Shown: positions 33,905-42,724 of the stretch, piece after piece | Position numbering within the stretch: position 1 is the first letter of the stretch | How the letters are laid out: each line of letters begins with the position of its first letter | From: JBBRCE01 sp038205115 | GTDB taxonomy: Bacteria; Planctomycetota; Planctomycetia; Pirellulales; JBBRCE01 | Assembly (NCBI GenBank): GCA_038205115.1 | Contig: JBBRCE010000018.1 | Span: 1 to 64,000 of the forward strand | Direction: 5' to 3' | DNA length: 64,000 nucleotides | The notes under the pieces: generated by a model | What the model saw: the letters and a program-made list of their open reading frames with translations, nothing else | Databases searched by the model: none | What the model was told of the DNA's origin: nothing | Program-made: the position numbers and the translations under genes

Positions 33905-34651
33905 ATGAAAAAATTCGTGCTCCTGGTCGCAGTGCCATTCACTTGTGGCATCGCGTTTGTCATTGGGTTGATCGCGATACCCTCGTTTGCTCAATCCCTT
34001 AATCGGCTCAAGAAGACCGAGGAACTTCTCGACAAGCAGGCCGAAGTGTCGCCCGGAGTGTGGTGCAAATATCAGGAGTATCGAACGAAGTGGAAGCTCG
34101 AAAATGGGTCCTGGGGGGCCATACACGGCGGCTTGACGTCCCAGAAACGTAAATTCTGGCAAACCGATTTTGAGTGGATGTCAATCGCTTGGCACGATGA
34201 AAATATCACTTGGCTGGGCGTTGGCGAACCGATCTGCCTACGCGCCTGGAAAGATAAACTTTATTTAATTGTTTTTGACCGAGATTCAGTGACGGCGAAC
34301 TCGGCCCGCTTTCGCTTTTATCACCAGGACCATGGAGTGCTGGCCGAAATTGCCGCCAATGATTTTCCTCGCGAAATAGCCACTCAAAACCTCTGGCTGG
34401 AAACCGATACCGGCGGCGAACGCGATGGCAAGGCTATCAACGAAGTTGAGATCGCGAAGGCGCTTGATCCAGCATCCATCGATTTTCGTGATTCGCTCAC
34501 CGCCAAAATCTGGCGGCAATGCGAGACTGGCGAGGAATACGCTGATAAGCACGACGTGGAACAGTCATTTTTGGAAACCTACCTGAAGAAATACACAGTC
34601 GAGCGCCTGCAGCAAATCCTGCCGCCAGAAGAAAAGCAATCTGCAAAATAA
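33905..34651 (+). CDS. Hypothetical membrane-anchored protein
   Basis: 248 residues from the ATG at 33905, which follows GGAG. A signal-anchor (KKFVLLVAVPFTCGIAFVIGLIAIPSFA) starts the protein. The rest is soluble with tryptophan-rich stretches (TDFEWMSIAWHDENITWLGVGEPICLRAW) and a charged helical C-terminus (ADKHDVEQSFLETYLKKYTVERLQQIL). No domain is recognised. The gene begins 65 bases after transposase debris, so it may have arrived with mobile DNA; base composition is slightly more AT-rich than its neighbours. Confidence 0.75.
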   Translation: MKKFVLLVAVPFTCGIAFVIGLIAIPSFAQSLNRLKKTEELLDKQAEVSPGVWCKYQEYRTKWKLENGSWGAIHGGLTSQKRKFWQTDFEWMSIAWHDENITWLGVGEPICLRAWKDKLYLIVFDRDSVTANSARFRFYHQDHGVLAEIAANDFPREIATQNLWLETDTGGERDGKAINEVEIAKALDPASIDFRDSLTAKIWRQCETGEEYADKHDVEQSFLETYLKKYTVERLQQILPPEEKQSAK

Positions 34652-34870
34652 CTGTCGCCGAAAAGTAGGAGACCAAGCAAGGCAATCGCAGCATATTATC
34701 CGATCCGCTAACCGCTTTGCGGGCCGGGACACTCGACAAAGCGACCGCATTCCAGGCTCGCCTCGGTCACAGCACCAACGAATACGACCTCCTGTATCGC
34801 TTGTCGAGCCAATCGGATGCGCTCAGCGGCGTGTGGCCGTTGGCAAGCTTGCTTAGTGTGAAAACTCAAT

Positions 34871-34907
34871 CATCCGGCCCTCTCCGCAAGCGAGAAAGGG
34901 CCGGATG
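34871..34907 (-). terminator. Hairpin terminator between convergent genes
   Basis: CATCCGGCCCT (34871-34881) pairs with AGGGCCGGATG (34897-34907), a perfect 11-bp stem, with AT-rich flanks (TCAAT and AAAATTGA) that extend it. It lies 40 bases beyond the end of the sigma-factor gene on the minus strand, and also after the plus-strand gene ending at 34651. Short T-runs exist on both sides, so it may work for both. Confidence 0.75.
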
Positions 34908-34946
34908 AAAATTGAATTGATGCGGGCGTTATGAAAGACTTTGCGA

Positions 34947-36656
34947 TTACAACGCGGCGTTTTGCGTTTGTAACGTGTCTTCGCGATCGATGAAACTCGC
35001 CAAGCCGCGGCAACGGCAGGGCTGTTGCAACTTGCGAACGGCCTTGGCTTCGATCTGACGCACGCGTTCGCGAGTGACGCTGAAAATCTGCCCAACTTCT
35101 TCCAGCGTGTAAGCGTAACCGTCAACCAGGCCGTATCGCAGCCGCAGAATTTCACGCTCGCGGTAGTTCAAGCTTTCGAGCACGTCGGCGATCGTGCTTT
35201 TCAGCGACTGCTGATGCACTTCGTACAACGGATCGTCGTCGCGGTGATCTTGCAGGAACTCGCCAAAGAAACTGTCGTCGTGATCGCCCACCGGTTGGTC
35301 GAGCGATAGCGGCTGGCGCGTCATTTTCATGATCACGCGGGTGTCCTCCAGCGACAAACCGGCCGCTTCGGCCGCTTCTTCCACGCTCGGCTCGCGGCCG
35401 GTCTGTTGAATCAAGTCGCGCGTCACCGCTCGGACTTTGCTCATGGTGTCGATCATATGTACCGGCACGCGAATCGTCCGGCTCTGATCGGCAATGGCGC
35501 GGGTAATCGCCTGACGAATCCACCATGTGGCGTAAGTCGAAAACTTGTAACCGCGGGCGTGTTCGAATTTATCGACCGCACGCATCAAGCCGGTATTGCC
35601 TTCTTGAATCAGATCGAGAAAGCTTAGGCCCCGGTTGCGATATTTCTTGGCGATCGAAACCACCAACCGCAAATTGCCCGCGGAAAGCACGCGTTTGGCG
35701 GCGTCGTAATCGTACTGCAACCGTGTGACCTTAGCGATTCGCTTGGCCAGCGTAGTTGGGCTTTCCAGCGTAATCCGCATCAAGTACCGCAGTTCGGCCT
35801 GCGCCTCGCGAATCTGGATGGCGCCGTGCGGCGTGGCTGCATCGGCCTTGGCAACCTGAGCGACGAGCGATTGCATCCGCCCCGAGATTTCTTGCAGCTT
35901 TTCCAAAACCGGCATTAAGCGGCCATTCCGCAAGTCGAGTTCTTCGATCAAACGCACGGCCTTATTGCGACGACGCACCAACCGACGCCAAGCAGCGTGA
36001 CGCGCGTCGGCAGGTTGCGAGCGGCTGATGGCGATGGCAAAGTCGGTGCGATTCTGCTTCAACAACTGCGTGACGGTCGCCAGGTTGGGAGTCAGACGCT
36101 TGAGGATGTTCTTCTTTTCGGTCGTGTTGGTCACCGAAACTTCAATGGTCCGATCTAACCGCAGTTCGCCGGCGGCCACCTTTTGCAGCAGTTTGGCGGC
36201 GGCCTCCAGCATGAAGTCGTTGGCCAGCATCGTGTGGCGGAACAGCGTGCGAGTCTTTTCGATTTGCTTGGCCGAGGCAATTTCTTCCGGCCGCGTGAGG
36301 AGCGGAATCTCGCCCATCTGCATCAAGTACATGCGGACCGGATCGTCAATCTGATCATCGCGGCCCGTGAGTTCGTTGTCGATCGATTCGCCGAGATCCG
36401 TACGTTCGGCCGATTCGAGATCGTCATCTTCGTATTCGTCGGTTGAAACGGCGTTCAGATCGGGAGTTTCGCCATGGCCCACCACGCCATTGACGGCCGG
36501 CTCAGCCACAAAATCCAGACCGTTGTAGCCCAACTCAAAGTCACCCATCGTGTCGTGGTTGTCGGAACTTCCACCAGACGATTGACCGCGACGCGATTTG
36601 CCAGCTCGGCTGGGCAGAGTTTTACCGGCGGCAGCTTTGCGAGAAATCTTAGACAA
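34947..36656 (-). CDS. rpoD: Primary RNA polymerase sigma factor (sigma-70/RpoD)
   Basis: 569 residues with a TTG start at 36656, supported by TAGGAG upstream. Region 1.2 (DDPVRMYLMQMGEIPLLTRPEE), a non-conserved region with helices, region 2 (GNLRLVVSIAKKYRNRGLSFLDLIQEGNTGLMRAVDKFE), 2.4 (YKFSTYATWWIRQAITRA), region 3 and region 4.2 (YTLEEVGQIFSVTRERVRQIEAKAVRKL) are all present. The acidic N-terminus (DEYEDDDLESAERTDLGESIDNE) replaces a canonical region 1.1. It is expected to direct transcription of housekeeping genes. The tail CRCRGLASFIDREDTLQTQNAAL is slightly longer than usual. Confidence 0.93.
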   Translation of the reverse strand: MSKISRKAAAGKTLPSRAGKSRRGQSSGGSSDNHDTMGDFELGYNGLDFVAEPAVNGVVGHGETPDLNAVSTDEYEDDDLESAERTDLGESIDNELTGRDDQIDDPVRMYLMQMGEIPLLTRPEEIASAKQIEKTRTLFRHTMLANDFMLEAAAKLLQKVAAGELRLDRTIEVSVTNTTEKKNILKRLTPNLATVTQLLKQNRTDFAIAISRSQPADARHAAWRRLVRRRNKAVRLIEELDLRNGRLMPVLEKLQEISGRMQSLVAQVAKADAATPHGAIQIREAQAELRYLMRITLESPTTLAKRIAKVTRLQYDYDAAKRVLSAGNLRLVVSIAKKYRNRGLSFLDLIQEGNTGLMRAVDKFEHARGYKFSTYATWWIRQAITRAIADQSRTIRVPVHMIDTMSKVRAVTRDLIQQTGREPSVEEAAEAAGLSLEDTRVIMKMTRQPLSLDQPVGDHDDSFFGEFLQDHRDDDPLYEVHQQSLKSTIADVLESLNYREREILRLRYGLVDGYAYTLEEVGQIFSVTRERVRQIEAKAVRKLQQPCRCRGLASFIDREDTLQTQNAAL

Positions 36657-37244
36657 GTGAGCTACTCCTAAGGCGGTCGAGAAACCAATATCCTGACGGG
36701 ATCATCAAGTCCGCTGGGCTGGCTTGAGCGAGCGGGTTTGATGCTGATCGATAAAAGCAGCTCCAATGCCGCGGTTTGGCAACCGGCAGTGCTGCTGCGG
36801 CCAACGATTGACCTCGCAATGACTTATGCGCATTCCGGCGAATACGTTTGCGGAGACTCAAGCTCGCGGATGATGAACTTTCACATCGCGCGCGCATTCT
36901 CGCGTTGCCAATTCGCCACCTGCGCTGCTCGGATGAAGCGGGTCGTAGCGAAAGTGCCGGCCTGGCGGCTGCGAAAAACAGTCGGAATTGTCGCCGCGGA
37001 TCTTGAATGAAACGCCGTGGCAACATCCGTTGCCGTTAATCGCTCGGCAGCACCACGAATGTCGGCAATGCAGTCGTCTCGCGACGTGGAGTGGCAAGCG
37101 GAAATGACGGCTGCATTGGATAATGCCGCTTGCTTACACTGCGCGGGGTCGATAGGCTGCAAATCGCATTTTGTCCACGGACTCGGTAGGCGAACGACCG
37201 ACGTTGCCTATGAAGCCGACTTCGCCATCACGATTGAGGTTCTC
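36657..37244. other. Divergent intergenic region upstream of rpoD and the DUF6288 gene
   Basis: About 590 bases. Several short frames, one of them continuous with the DUF6288 gene, have no domain support. The region should hold both promoters. No RNA gene or terminator was recognised. Confidence 0.4.
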
Positions 37245-39650
37245 ATGAACGGAATCCGGTGCCGGTACCTGGTTGTGCTGCTGAGCGTAATCGTCGGCCA
37301 ATGGAGTTGCCTCGCCTGGGCTGATCCGCCGCCGCTGCCGGATTTGACCCACGGCGGAAAAAAGGACGACAAGCACGATTGGAACCTGGGCCCGACCGGT
37401 GCGCGGGGCTGGATGTGGGGTTTCGATTTATCCACCGCCAAGGCGCGGCAGATTCTGATTACCGAAGTCGAAAAAGGCTCTCCGGCCGACGGCATTTTGC
37501 AGGTCGGCGATGTGATTTTAGGTTGCAGTAATCGCCCCTTCGATAGCGATGCGCGGGTGGTATTTGGTAACGCCATTACCCGCGCCGAGCGTGCGGAAAG
37601 CCACGGCCGCTTGCGACTCATGCGTTGGCGAAAAGGTCAGACCGAAACCGTAATGCTGCAGCTTAAGCCGTTGGGCGATTATTCCGACACATCGCCCGCG
37701 GATTGCCCAAAAACGGCGACGATCGTGGAGGCTGCAATCGCGCATTTGCTGAAGGTCGGTTTGAGTAACGATTTTTATGGCAAAGTGAATGCCTTGGGCT
37801 TGCTCGCCACCGGTCGCGAAGAATTGCAGCCCGTCATCAAGAAGTTGGCGCATGAAGTCGGCGCAAAGAATCTCAAGTTGAAGACGAGCATCGGTTCGTT
37901 GGAGTCGTGGGATATGAGTATGTCCAACATCTTCCTGACGGAATATTACTTAAGCACCCACGACGAATTCGTACTGCCGGCCATTCGTGAATATTCCCGC
38001 CGACTGGCCGCGGGGCAAACGATCTCGGGTTCGTGGGGGCATGGTATGGCAGTGCCTGGCGTGACGAGCGGTTACGGCGTGGTGAATCAGGTTGGCCTGC
38101 AATGCTGGTATTCGTTGGAACTGGCCGAAAAATGCGGCGTCAAAGAACTTGCCGTTCAAGAAGCCACCAAAAAGGCACGCCAATTCTTTCGCTTTTTCAT
38201 GCACAAGGGCAGCATTCCTTATGGCGATCATCCGCCCTTCTATTATCTTCACGACAACAACGGCAAAAATGCGCTCGCCGCACTGACGTTTGACGTCGTC
38301 GGAAACAACACCGCGACGCAGTACTTCTCGCGTTCGTCGGTGGCTGCGTTCGAAGAACGCGAGTTCGGTCACACCGGCAACTACTTCAGTTACATGTGGG
38401 GCCCGCTGGGTGTCGCCCGCAGCGGAAACCAGGCTTTGGCCGCCCATCTCAAACAACAGCGCTGGTACTACGATCTCGCCCGACGTTGGGACGGCGGCTT
38501 CCGTTATCAAGGCGGCGCCGGCAACGACGACTCCTACGAAGGAGAGATGACCGGCAGCTTTCTGCTGACTTACTCGATCCCGCAGCGCAAATTATTTCTG
38601 ACCGGGCGTGACATCAAGCCGGCAAATACACTTTCGACAGACGACTTAGCGACAACCATCGAAAGCGGTCGCGGATTTGATAACGCCCACTTGAACGATT
38701 GTTATGCCCGCAAACAGCCCGATGTGCTGCTGGAACTACTGGGCAGTTGGTCGCCAACTGTCCGGTATCGGGCAGCATCCGCGCTGGGTATTAAAAAGGC
38801 CGCGGTGGTTCCGCAGGTGATGGCCATGTTGGAAAGCAAGGACATCAACCGCCGTTATGGTGCGTGCCAGGCGCTGGAACAACTCGGTTCGGCCAGCGCG
38901 CCCGCCGTCGATGCACTGATGACACAGCTTCAGCGGCACGATTTTTGGCTGCAATCACGCGCGGCGGATGCCTTGGCCGCCATTGGCGAGCCCGCCCGCA
39001 AAGCGGTTCCGGTATTGCTTAGACTCGTTCTCGACGACAAGCCGAATGATTCGCGCGAAATGAGTCGTAAATACATTGGGTTTTCGTTGTTTACTGATAG
39101 CCAAATCGATAATTTGCCGGCCCGCGGCTTGCTCGCCGAATCGATTCGGGGCGTCGACAAGCAAACGTTGCTCGCGGCAATGAAAAAGATGCTCGCTATC
39201 GACGATGGACTGGCCCGAGGTCGGGTGGCGCACATCTATTCCAAGCTCAGCGATCGAGAACTCGAGAGCTTGTGGCCGGATATCTTGAAATCGACGGCCA
39301 ACTATGCGCCCTCGGGAGAAATGTTTGCCGACGAGATTCGCCTGGCCGGCCTGAAAATTATGGCAGAGCATCACATCAAGGACGGGCTGCGGGCCGGTGT
39401 CGACTACGCCAAGCACCAAAACATTTGGGCCAGCGAAATCCGCATGAGCGAAATCTTGGATCAGGTTGTCATGTACGGAGTGGCCGCAAAAGAATTTCTG
39501 CCGGAACTACGTGAACTGGTCAATACCTGCCGCAAGGAGGACTTTCCGGACGAAGCGAAGCAGCAGAAAATCGCCGCGTTGCAGGCTGGCATCAAAAAGA
39601 TCGAATCCACCAAAGACAAGCCGGCGCTCCGCAGTATCAACGCTCCATAA
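37245..39650 (+). CDS. DUF6288 protein with PDZ-like and HEAT-repeat segments
   Basis: 801 residues from the ATG at 37245 with GAGG upstream and a signal peptide (YLVVLLSVIVGQWSCLAWA). A longer frame upstream has no such signal. Residues 30-130 look like a PDZ-type domain (NLGPTGARGWMWGFDL, ILITEVEKGSPADGILQVGDVILGCSNRPFD). The central part is the DUF6288-type alpha/alpha barrel (GSWGHGMAVPGVTSGYGVVNQVG, RRWDGGFRYQGGAG). From about residue 490, HEAT-like repeats appear (VRYRAASALGIKKAAVVPQVMAML, YGACQALEQLGSASAPAVDALM). Function unknown; exported. Confidence 0.85.
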   Translation: MNGIRCRYLVVLLSVIVGQWSCLAWADPPPLPDLTHGGKKDDKHDWNLGPTGARGWMWGFDLSTAKARQILITEVEKGSPADGILQVGDVILGCSNRPFDSDARVVFGNAITRAERAESHGRLRLMRWRKGQTETVMLQLKPLGDYSDTSPADCPKTATIVEAAIAHLLKVGLSNDFYGKVNALGLLATGREELQPVIKKLAHEVGAKNLKLKTSIGSLESWDMSMSNIFLTEYYLSTHDEFVLPAIREYSRRLAAGQTISGSWGHGMAVPGVTSGYGVVNQVGLQCWYSLELAEKCGVKELAVQEATKKARQFFRFFMHKGSIPYGDHPPFYYLHDNNGKNALAALTFDVVGNNTATQYFSRSSVAAFEEREFGHTGNYFSYMWGPLGVARSGNQALAAHLKQQRWYYDLARRWDGGFRYQGGAGNDDSYEGEMTGSFLLTYSIPQRKLFLTGRDIKPANTLSTDDLATTIESGRGFDNAHLNDCYARKQPDVLLELLGSWSPTVRYRAASALGIKKAAVVPQVMAMLESKDINRRYGACQALEQLGSASAPAVDALMTQLQRHDFWLQSRAADALAAIGEPARKAVPVLLRLVLDDKPNDSREMSRKYIGFSLFTDSQIDNLPARGLLAESIRGVDKQTLLAAMKKMLAIDDGLARGRVAHIYSKLSDRELESLWPDILKSTANYAPSGEMFADEIRLAGLKIMAEHHIKDGLRAGVDYAKHQNIWASEIRMSEILDQVVMYGVAAKEFLPELRELVNTCRKEDFPDEAKQQKIAALQAGIKKIESTKDKPALRSINAP

Positions 39651-39807
39651 AATGAGTCCGGTATCTTCGCATGCGCGACGTTACGTTTCGCTATGACGCA
39701 CTTGTAATTCAATTCGAGTCGGCCACAATACGGCGGATCGCACATGGTCGCACTGAATCGTTCCAGAATGCAACGCCAACACGCAGCACTCACGAGTCTA
39801 CGATCAA

Positions 39808-40326
39808 ATGACAAGTAACCAACAAGAAGGCAACAATTGGACGTCGAAGGCTTCGGATTTCTTGGGCTTTGCCGAAAGCCTGGTGCTGGTGCTGATTGGC
39901 GTGGCTTTAGTGCTGGTGGCGTTACTGCTGCTTTACGCCGGCATGCACGATCTGTGGGTTGCAACCTCGCAGGGGCCTGAGCGAATCGAACGGACGGCCA
40001 TCGGCATTTTGAACACGATCTTGCTCGTCATGATGACCATGGAAATCGTGTACACGGTGGCCATCTCGCTCAAGTCGCACACGCTCAACGCTGAACCATT
40101 CTTAATCATCGGCGCGATTGCCTCGATTCGGCGAATGCTGGTCATCACCGCAACGTCGACGGAAATTGAAGACAAGCCGGAGATCTTCCACAACACCCTG
40201 ATCGAACTAGGCTTATTGGCGGCCACGGTCATCGCAATGACTGTGGCAATCTGTTTGCTGCGTTACAGCCAGCGACGTTTCGTGGAGCCTGCAGCCAAAC
40301 CTGCGGCTGACGCCGCGCATTCCTGA
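39808..40326 (+). CDS. PsiE-family membrane protein
   Basis: 172 residues. It has four membrane helices (SLVLVLIGVALVLVALLLLY, TAIGILNTILLVMMTMEIVYTVAI, PFLIIGAIASIRRMLVITAT, LIELGLLAATVIAMTVAICLL). The PsiE signature region TVAISLKSHTLNAEPFLIIGAIASIRRMLV is clear. Known as phosphate-starvation inducible in E. coli; its molecular role is unknown. It stands alone between the DUF6288 gene and the aldehyde dehydrogenase gene. Confidence 0.88.
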   Translation: MTSNQQEGNNWTSKASDFLGFAESLVLVLIGVALVLVALLLLYAGMHDLWVATSQGPERIERTAIGILNTILLVMMTMEIVYTVAISLKSHTLNAEPFLIIGAIASIRRMLVITATSTEIEDKPEIFHNTLIELGLLAATVIAMTVAICLLRYSQRRFVEPAAKPAADAAHS

Positions 40327-40535
40327 TTCGTTCATTCGCGGGCTTCGCAAAGCGGCTAAAATCGCCAGTATTTTCGGAGTTGCACCTGGGTTTCCAGAAG
40401 TCGTCGAAGACGCCTTGATCACAGTTAAAGCGAGCGCGGTCGGTGCCATTGCTTGCCCCACGGTGACCTCGCGGCGTAAAATGCAGTTGCAGTAGTTCGC
40501 GCGATCCACACACCGCATCCGATCGAGGAATCTTT

Positions 40536-42014
40536 ATGGCCACGGCGATTTTGAACGATAGGGCGGCCCAACCGCAAATTCACCAAACCCAATGTTTCAT
40601 CGGTGGGCGCTGGACGCCAGCCGCCAGCGGCAAAACTTTTGAGACCGTGAATCCGGCAACTGAAGAAGTAATTGCCAGCGTTGCCGAAGGCGACGCCAAA
40701 GATGTCGATCTGGCCGTGGCTGCGGCGCGCAAGGCACTTGAGCACGGCCCTTGGGCGACGATGGACGCCCGCGATCGTGGCCGCATCATGTATAAGTTCG
40801 CCGATTTGCTCGAAGAGCACGCCGAAGAATTGGCAGCCCTGGAAACGCTGGATAACGGCAAGCCCATCCGCGATTCGCGCGCTGCCGATCTGCCGCTGAC
40901 CATCGATGCCATTCGCTATTACGCCGGATATGCCGACAAAATCCACGGTCAAACCATTCCTGTCCGCGGCAACTATTTTACCTATACGCGTCGCGAACCG
41001 GTTGGTGTTGTCGGCCAGATCATCCCTTGGAATTTTCCAATGTTGATGGTCGCTTGGAAGTGGGGACCGGCACTCGCGGCCGGTTGCACCATCGTGATGA
41101 AGCCGGCCGAACAGACTCCGCTCACCTGCCTGCGAATGGCACGGCTGGCGCAAAAGGCCGGCATTCCCGACGGCGTGATCAATGTTGTGCCGGGTTACGG
41201 TCCAACGGCCGGGGCCGCGCTGGTCAAGCATCCAGGCGTAGACAAAATTGCGTTCACCGGCGAGCACCGGACCGCGCAGATTATCATGCGTGACGCTTCC
41301 ACGACGCTCAAGCGGCTGACGTTCGAACTGGGTGGCAAGAGTCCTAACGTCGTGTTCGCCGACGCCGATCTCGACGCGGCGGCGGCCGGAGCGCACTTTG
41401 CCTTGTACTTCAATCAGGGCCAGTGTTGTTGTGCCGGCAGTCGGCTGTTTGTCGAAGAACAGGTGTACGATAAATTCGTCGACAAACTGGTGACTCTCAA
41501 CAAGTCGCGGCGGTTGGGCGACCCAATGGATCCGCAAACCGAACAGGGACCGCAGGTCGATCGCGCTCAGTTCGATAAGATCCTCAGCTACATCGATATC
41601 GGCAAGAACGAAGGTGCACAGTGCCTAAGTGGCGGCGTCCGCTTTGGCGACCGCGGATTCTTTGTCGAGCCGACGCTGTTTGGCAACGTGACCGACGAGA
41701 TGCGAATCGCGCGCGAAGAAATCTTCGGCCCCGTACTCTCCGTGCTGAAATTCAAAGACACCGGCGAGATCATCGAACGCGCCAATAACACCTCGTTTGG
41801 TCTGGCGGCCGCCATTTGGACGCGCGACATTGCCAAAGCGCATCAGTTTGCCGCCAAAGTTCGGGCGGGTACCGTTTGGATTAACTGCTACGACGTGCTC
41901 GATGCCGCCGCGCCGTTTGGCGGTTTCAAGATGTCCGGCCTCGGCCGCGAACTGGGCGAAAAAGGTCTCGACGCTTACACGGAAACTAAAACAGTGACAA
42001 TTAGCATGGGCTAA
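40536..42014 (+). CDS. NAD(P)-dependent aldehyde dehydrogenase
   Basis: 492 residues, standard length. The catalytic Cys is in FNQGQCCCAGSRLF and the Glu in LTFELGGKSPNVVF. IPWNFPMLMVAWKWGPALAAG binds cofactor, and EEIFGPVLSVLKF and APFGGFKMSGLGRELGEKGLDAYTETKTV complete the fold. The usual GSTxxG nicotinamide segment reads TGEHRTAQ, a subfamily variant. It oxidises an aldehyde to the acid in the cytoplasm. Substrate is not predictable. It has no operon partner. Confidence 0.95.
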   Translation: MATAILNDRAAQPQIHQTQCFIGGRWTPAASGKTFETVNPATEEVIASVAEGDAKDVDLAVAAARKALEHGPWATMDARDRGRIMYKFADLLEEHAEELAALETLDNGKPIRDSRAADLPLTIDAIRYYAGYADKIHGQTIPVRGNYFTYTRREPVGVVGQIIPWNFPMLMVAWKWGPALAAGCTIVMKPAEQTPLTCLRMARLAQKAGIPDGVINVVPGYGPTAGAALVKHPGVDKIAFTGEHRTAQIIMRDASTTLKRLTFELGGKSPNVVFADADLDAAAAGAHFALYFNQGQCCCAGSRLFVEEQVYDKFVDKLVTLNKSRRLGDPMDPQTEQGPQVDRAQFDKILSYIDIGKNEGAQCLSGGVRFGDRGFFVEPTLFGNVTDEMRIAREEIFGPVLSVLKFKDTGEIIERANNTSFGLAAAIWTRDIAKAHQFAAKVRAGTVWINCYDVLDAAAPFGGFKMSGLGRELGEKGLDAYTETKTVTISMG

Positions 42015-42210
42015 CTGCCACAGTGGATCGTCCGGCTGGGTTGCGGCCACGCAGCAGTGATCCGGCGCGTGAATTACTTAAATGTGCGCTTGGCATTTCC
42101 GATCCCGGCGGACCTCCTCGCGGACATGCCGCCTGATCAAAACGCCGACTAACGCAATCTGCCGTACTTCGATTCACAATCTTCGTCAGAAAATTTCACG
42201 TCCCTCGCCA

Positions 42211-42663
42211 ATGTTGATCAACGCAATCTTTGCAGCGCACTTGATCAGTACGTGGCTGATGGTTGGCATCATTTGGTTTGTGCAGATCGTGCATTATCCG
42301 CTGATGTCCAGCGTGGGGCGTGATCTGTTCCGCCGCTACAGCGAACTTCACCAACGGCGCACCGGTTGGGTCGTGGGCGGACCGATGCTGACAGAAGCGA
42401 TTACCGCCGTTTGTTTGCTTGCCTGGTCGCCGCCGCTGCGAGGCTCTGTGATGTTCTGGCTCGGCAATTTCCTGTTGGCGTTGATCTGGGCGTCGACCGC
42501 TTTCTGGCAAGTTCCATTGCACAAACAATTGCTAGAAGGCTACGACCACGCAGCGATCCAGCGTTTGGCACGCTCGAACTGGCTGCGCACGATAGCTTGG
42601 ACCGTGCGCGGTTTGCTGGTCAGCAGACTTTATTTTGGCGCAGCGTCGCCGATCAGCGGTTGA
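42211..42663 (+). CDS. Four-helix integral membrane protein, hypothetical
   Basis: 150 residues from the ATG at 42211; upstream in-frame sequence is non-hydrophobic and lacks support. Helices: INAIFAAHLISTWLMVGIIWFVQIVHYPL, TGWVVGGPMLTEAITAVCLL, VMFWLGNFLLALIWASTAFW and IAWTVRGLLVSRLYF. The phrases QIVHYPL and WASTAFWQVPLHKQL are shared by a widely spread bacterial family without assigned function. It ends 61 bases before the convergent gyrA gene. Confidence 0.78.
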   Translation: MLINAIFAAHLISTWLMVGIIWFVQIVHYPLMSSVGRDLFRRYSELHQRRTGWVVGGPMLTEAITAVCLLAWSPPLRGSVMFWLGNFLLALIWASTAFWQVPLHKQLLEGYDHAAIQRLARSNWLRTIAWTVRGLLVSRLYFGAASPISG

Positions 42664-42724
42664 GCGCGAGTTTCGTGGCACCGATATCGCAATTCACTGG
42701 CGGTCTCGCGCGAGCCGCCCGCGA

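Noticed and set aside
40425..41537. Minus-strand frame of 370 codons opposite the aldehyde dehydrogenase
   Set aside because: Antisense shadow; no domain and no ribosome site.
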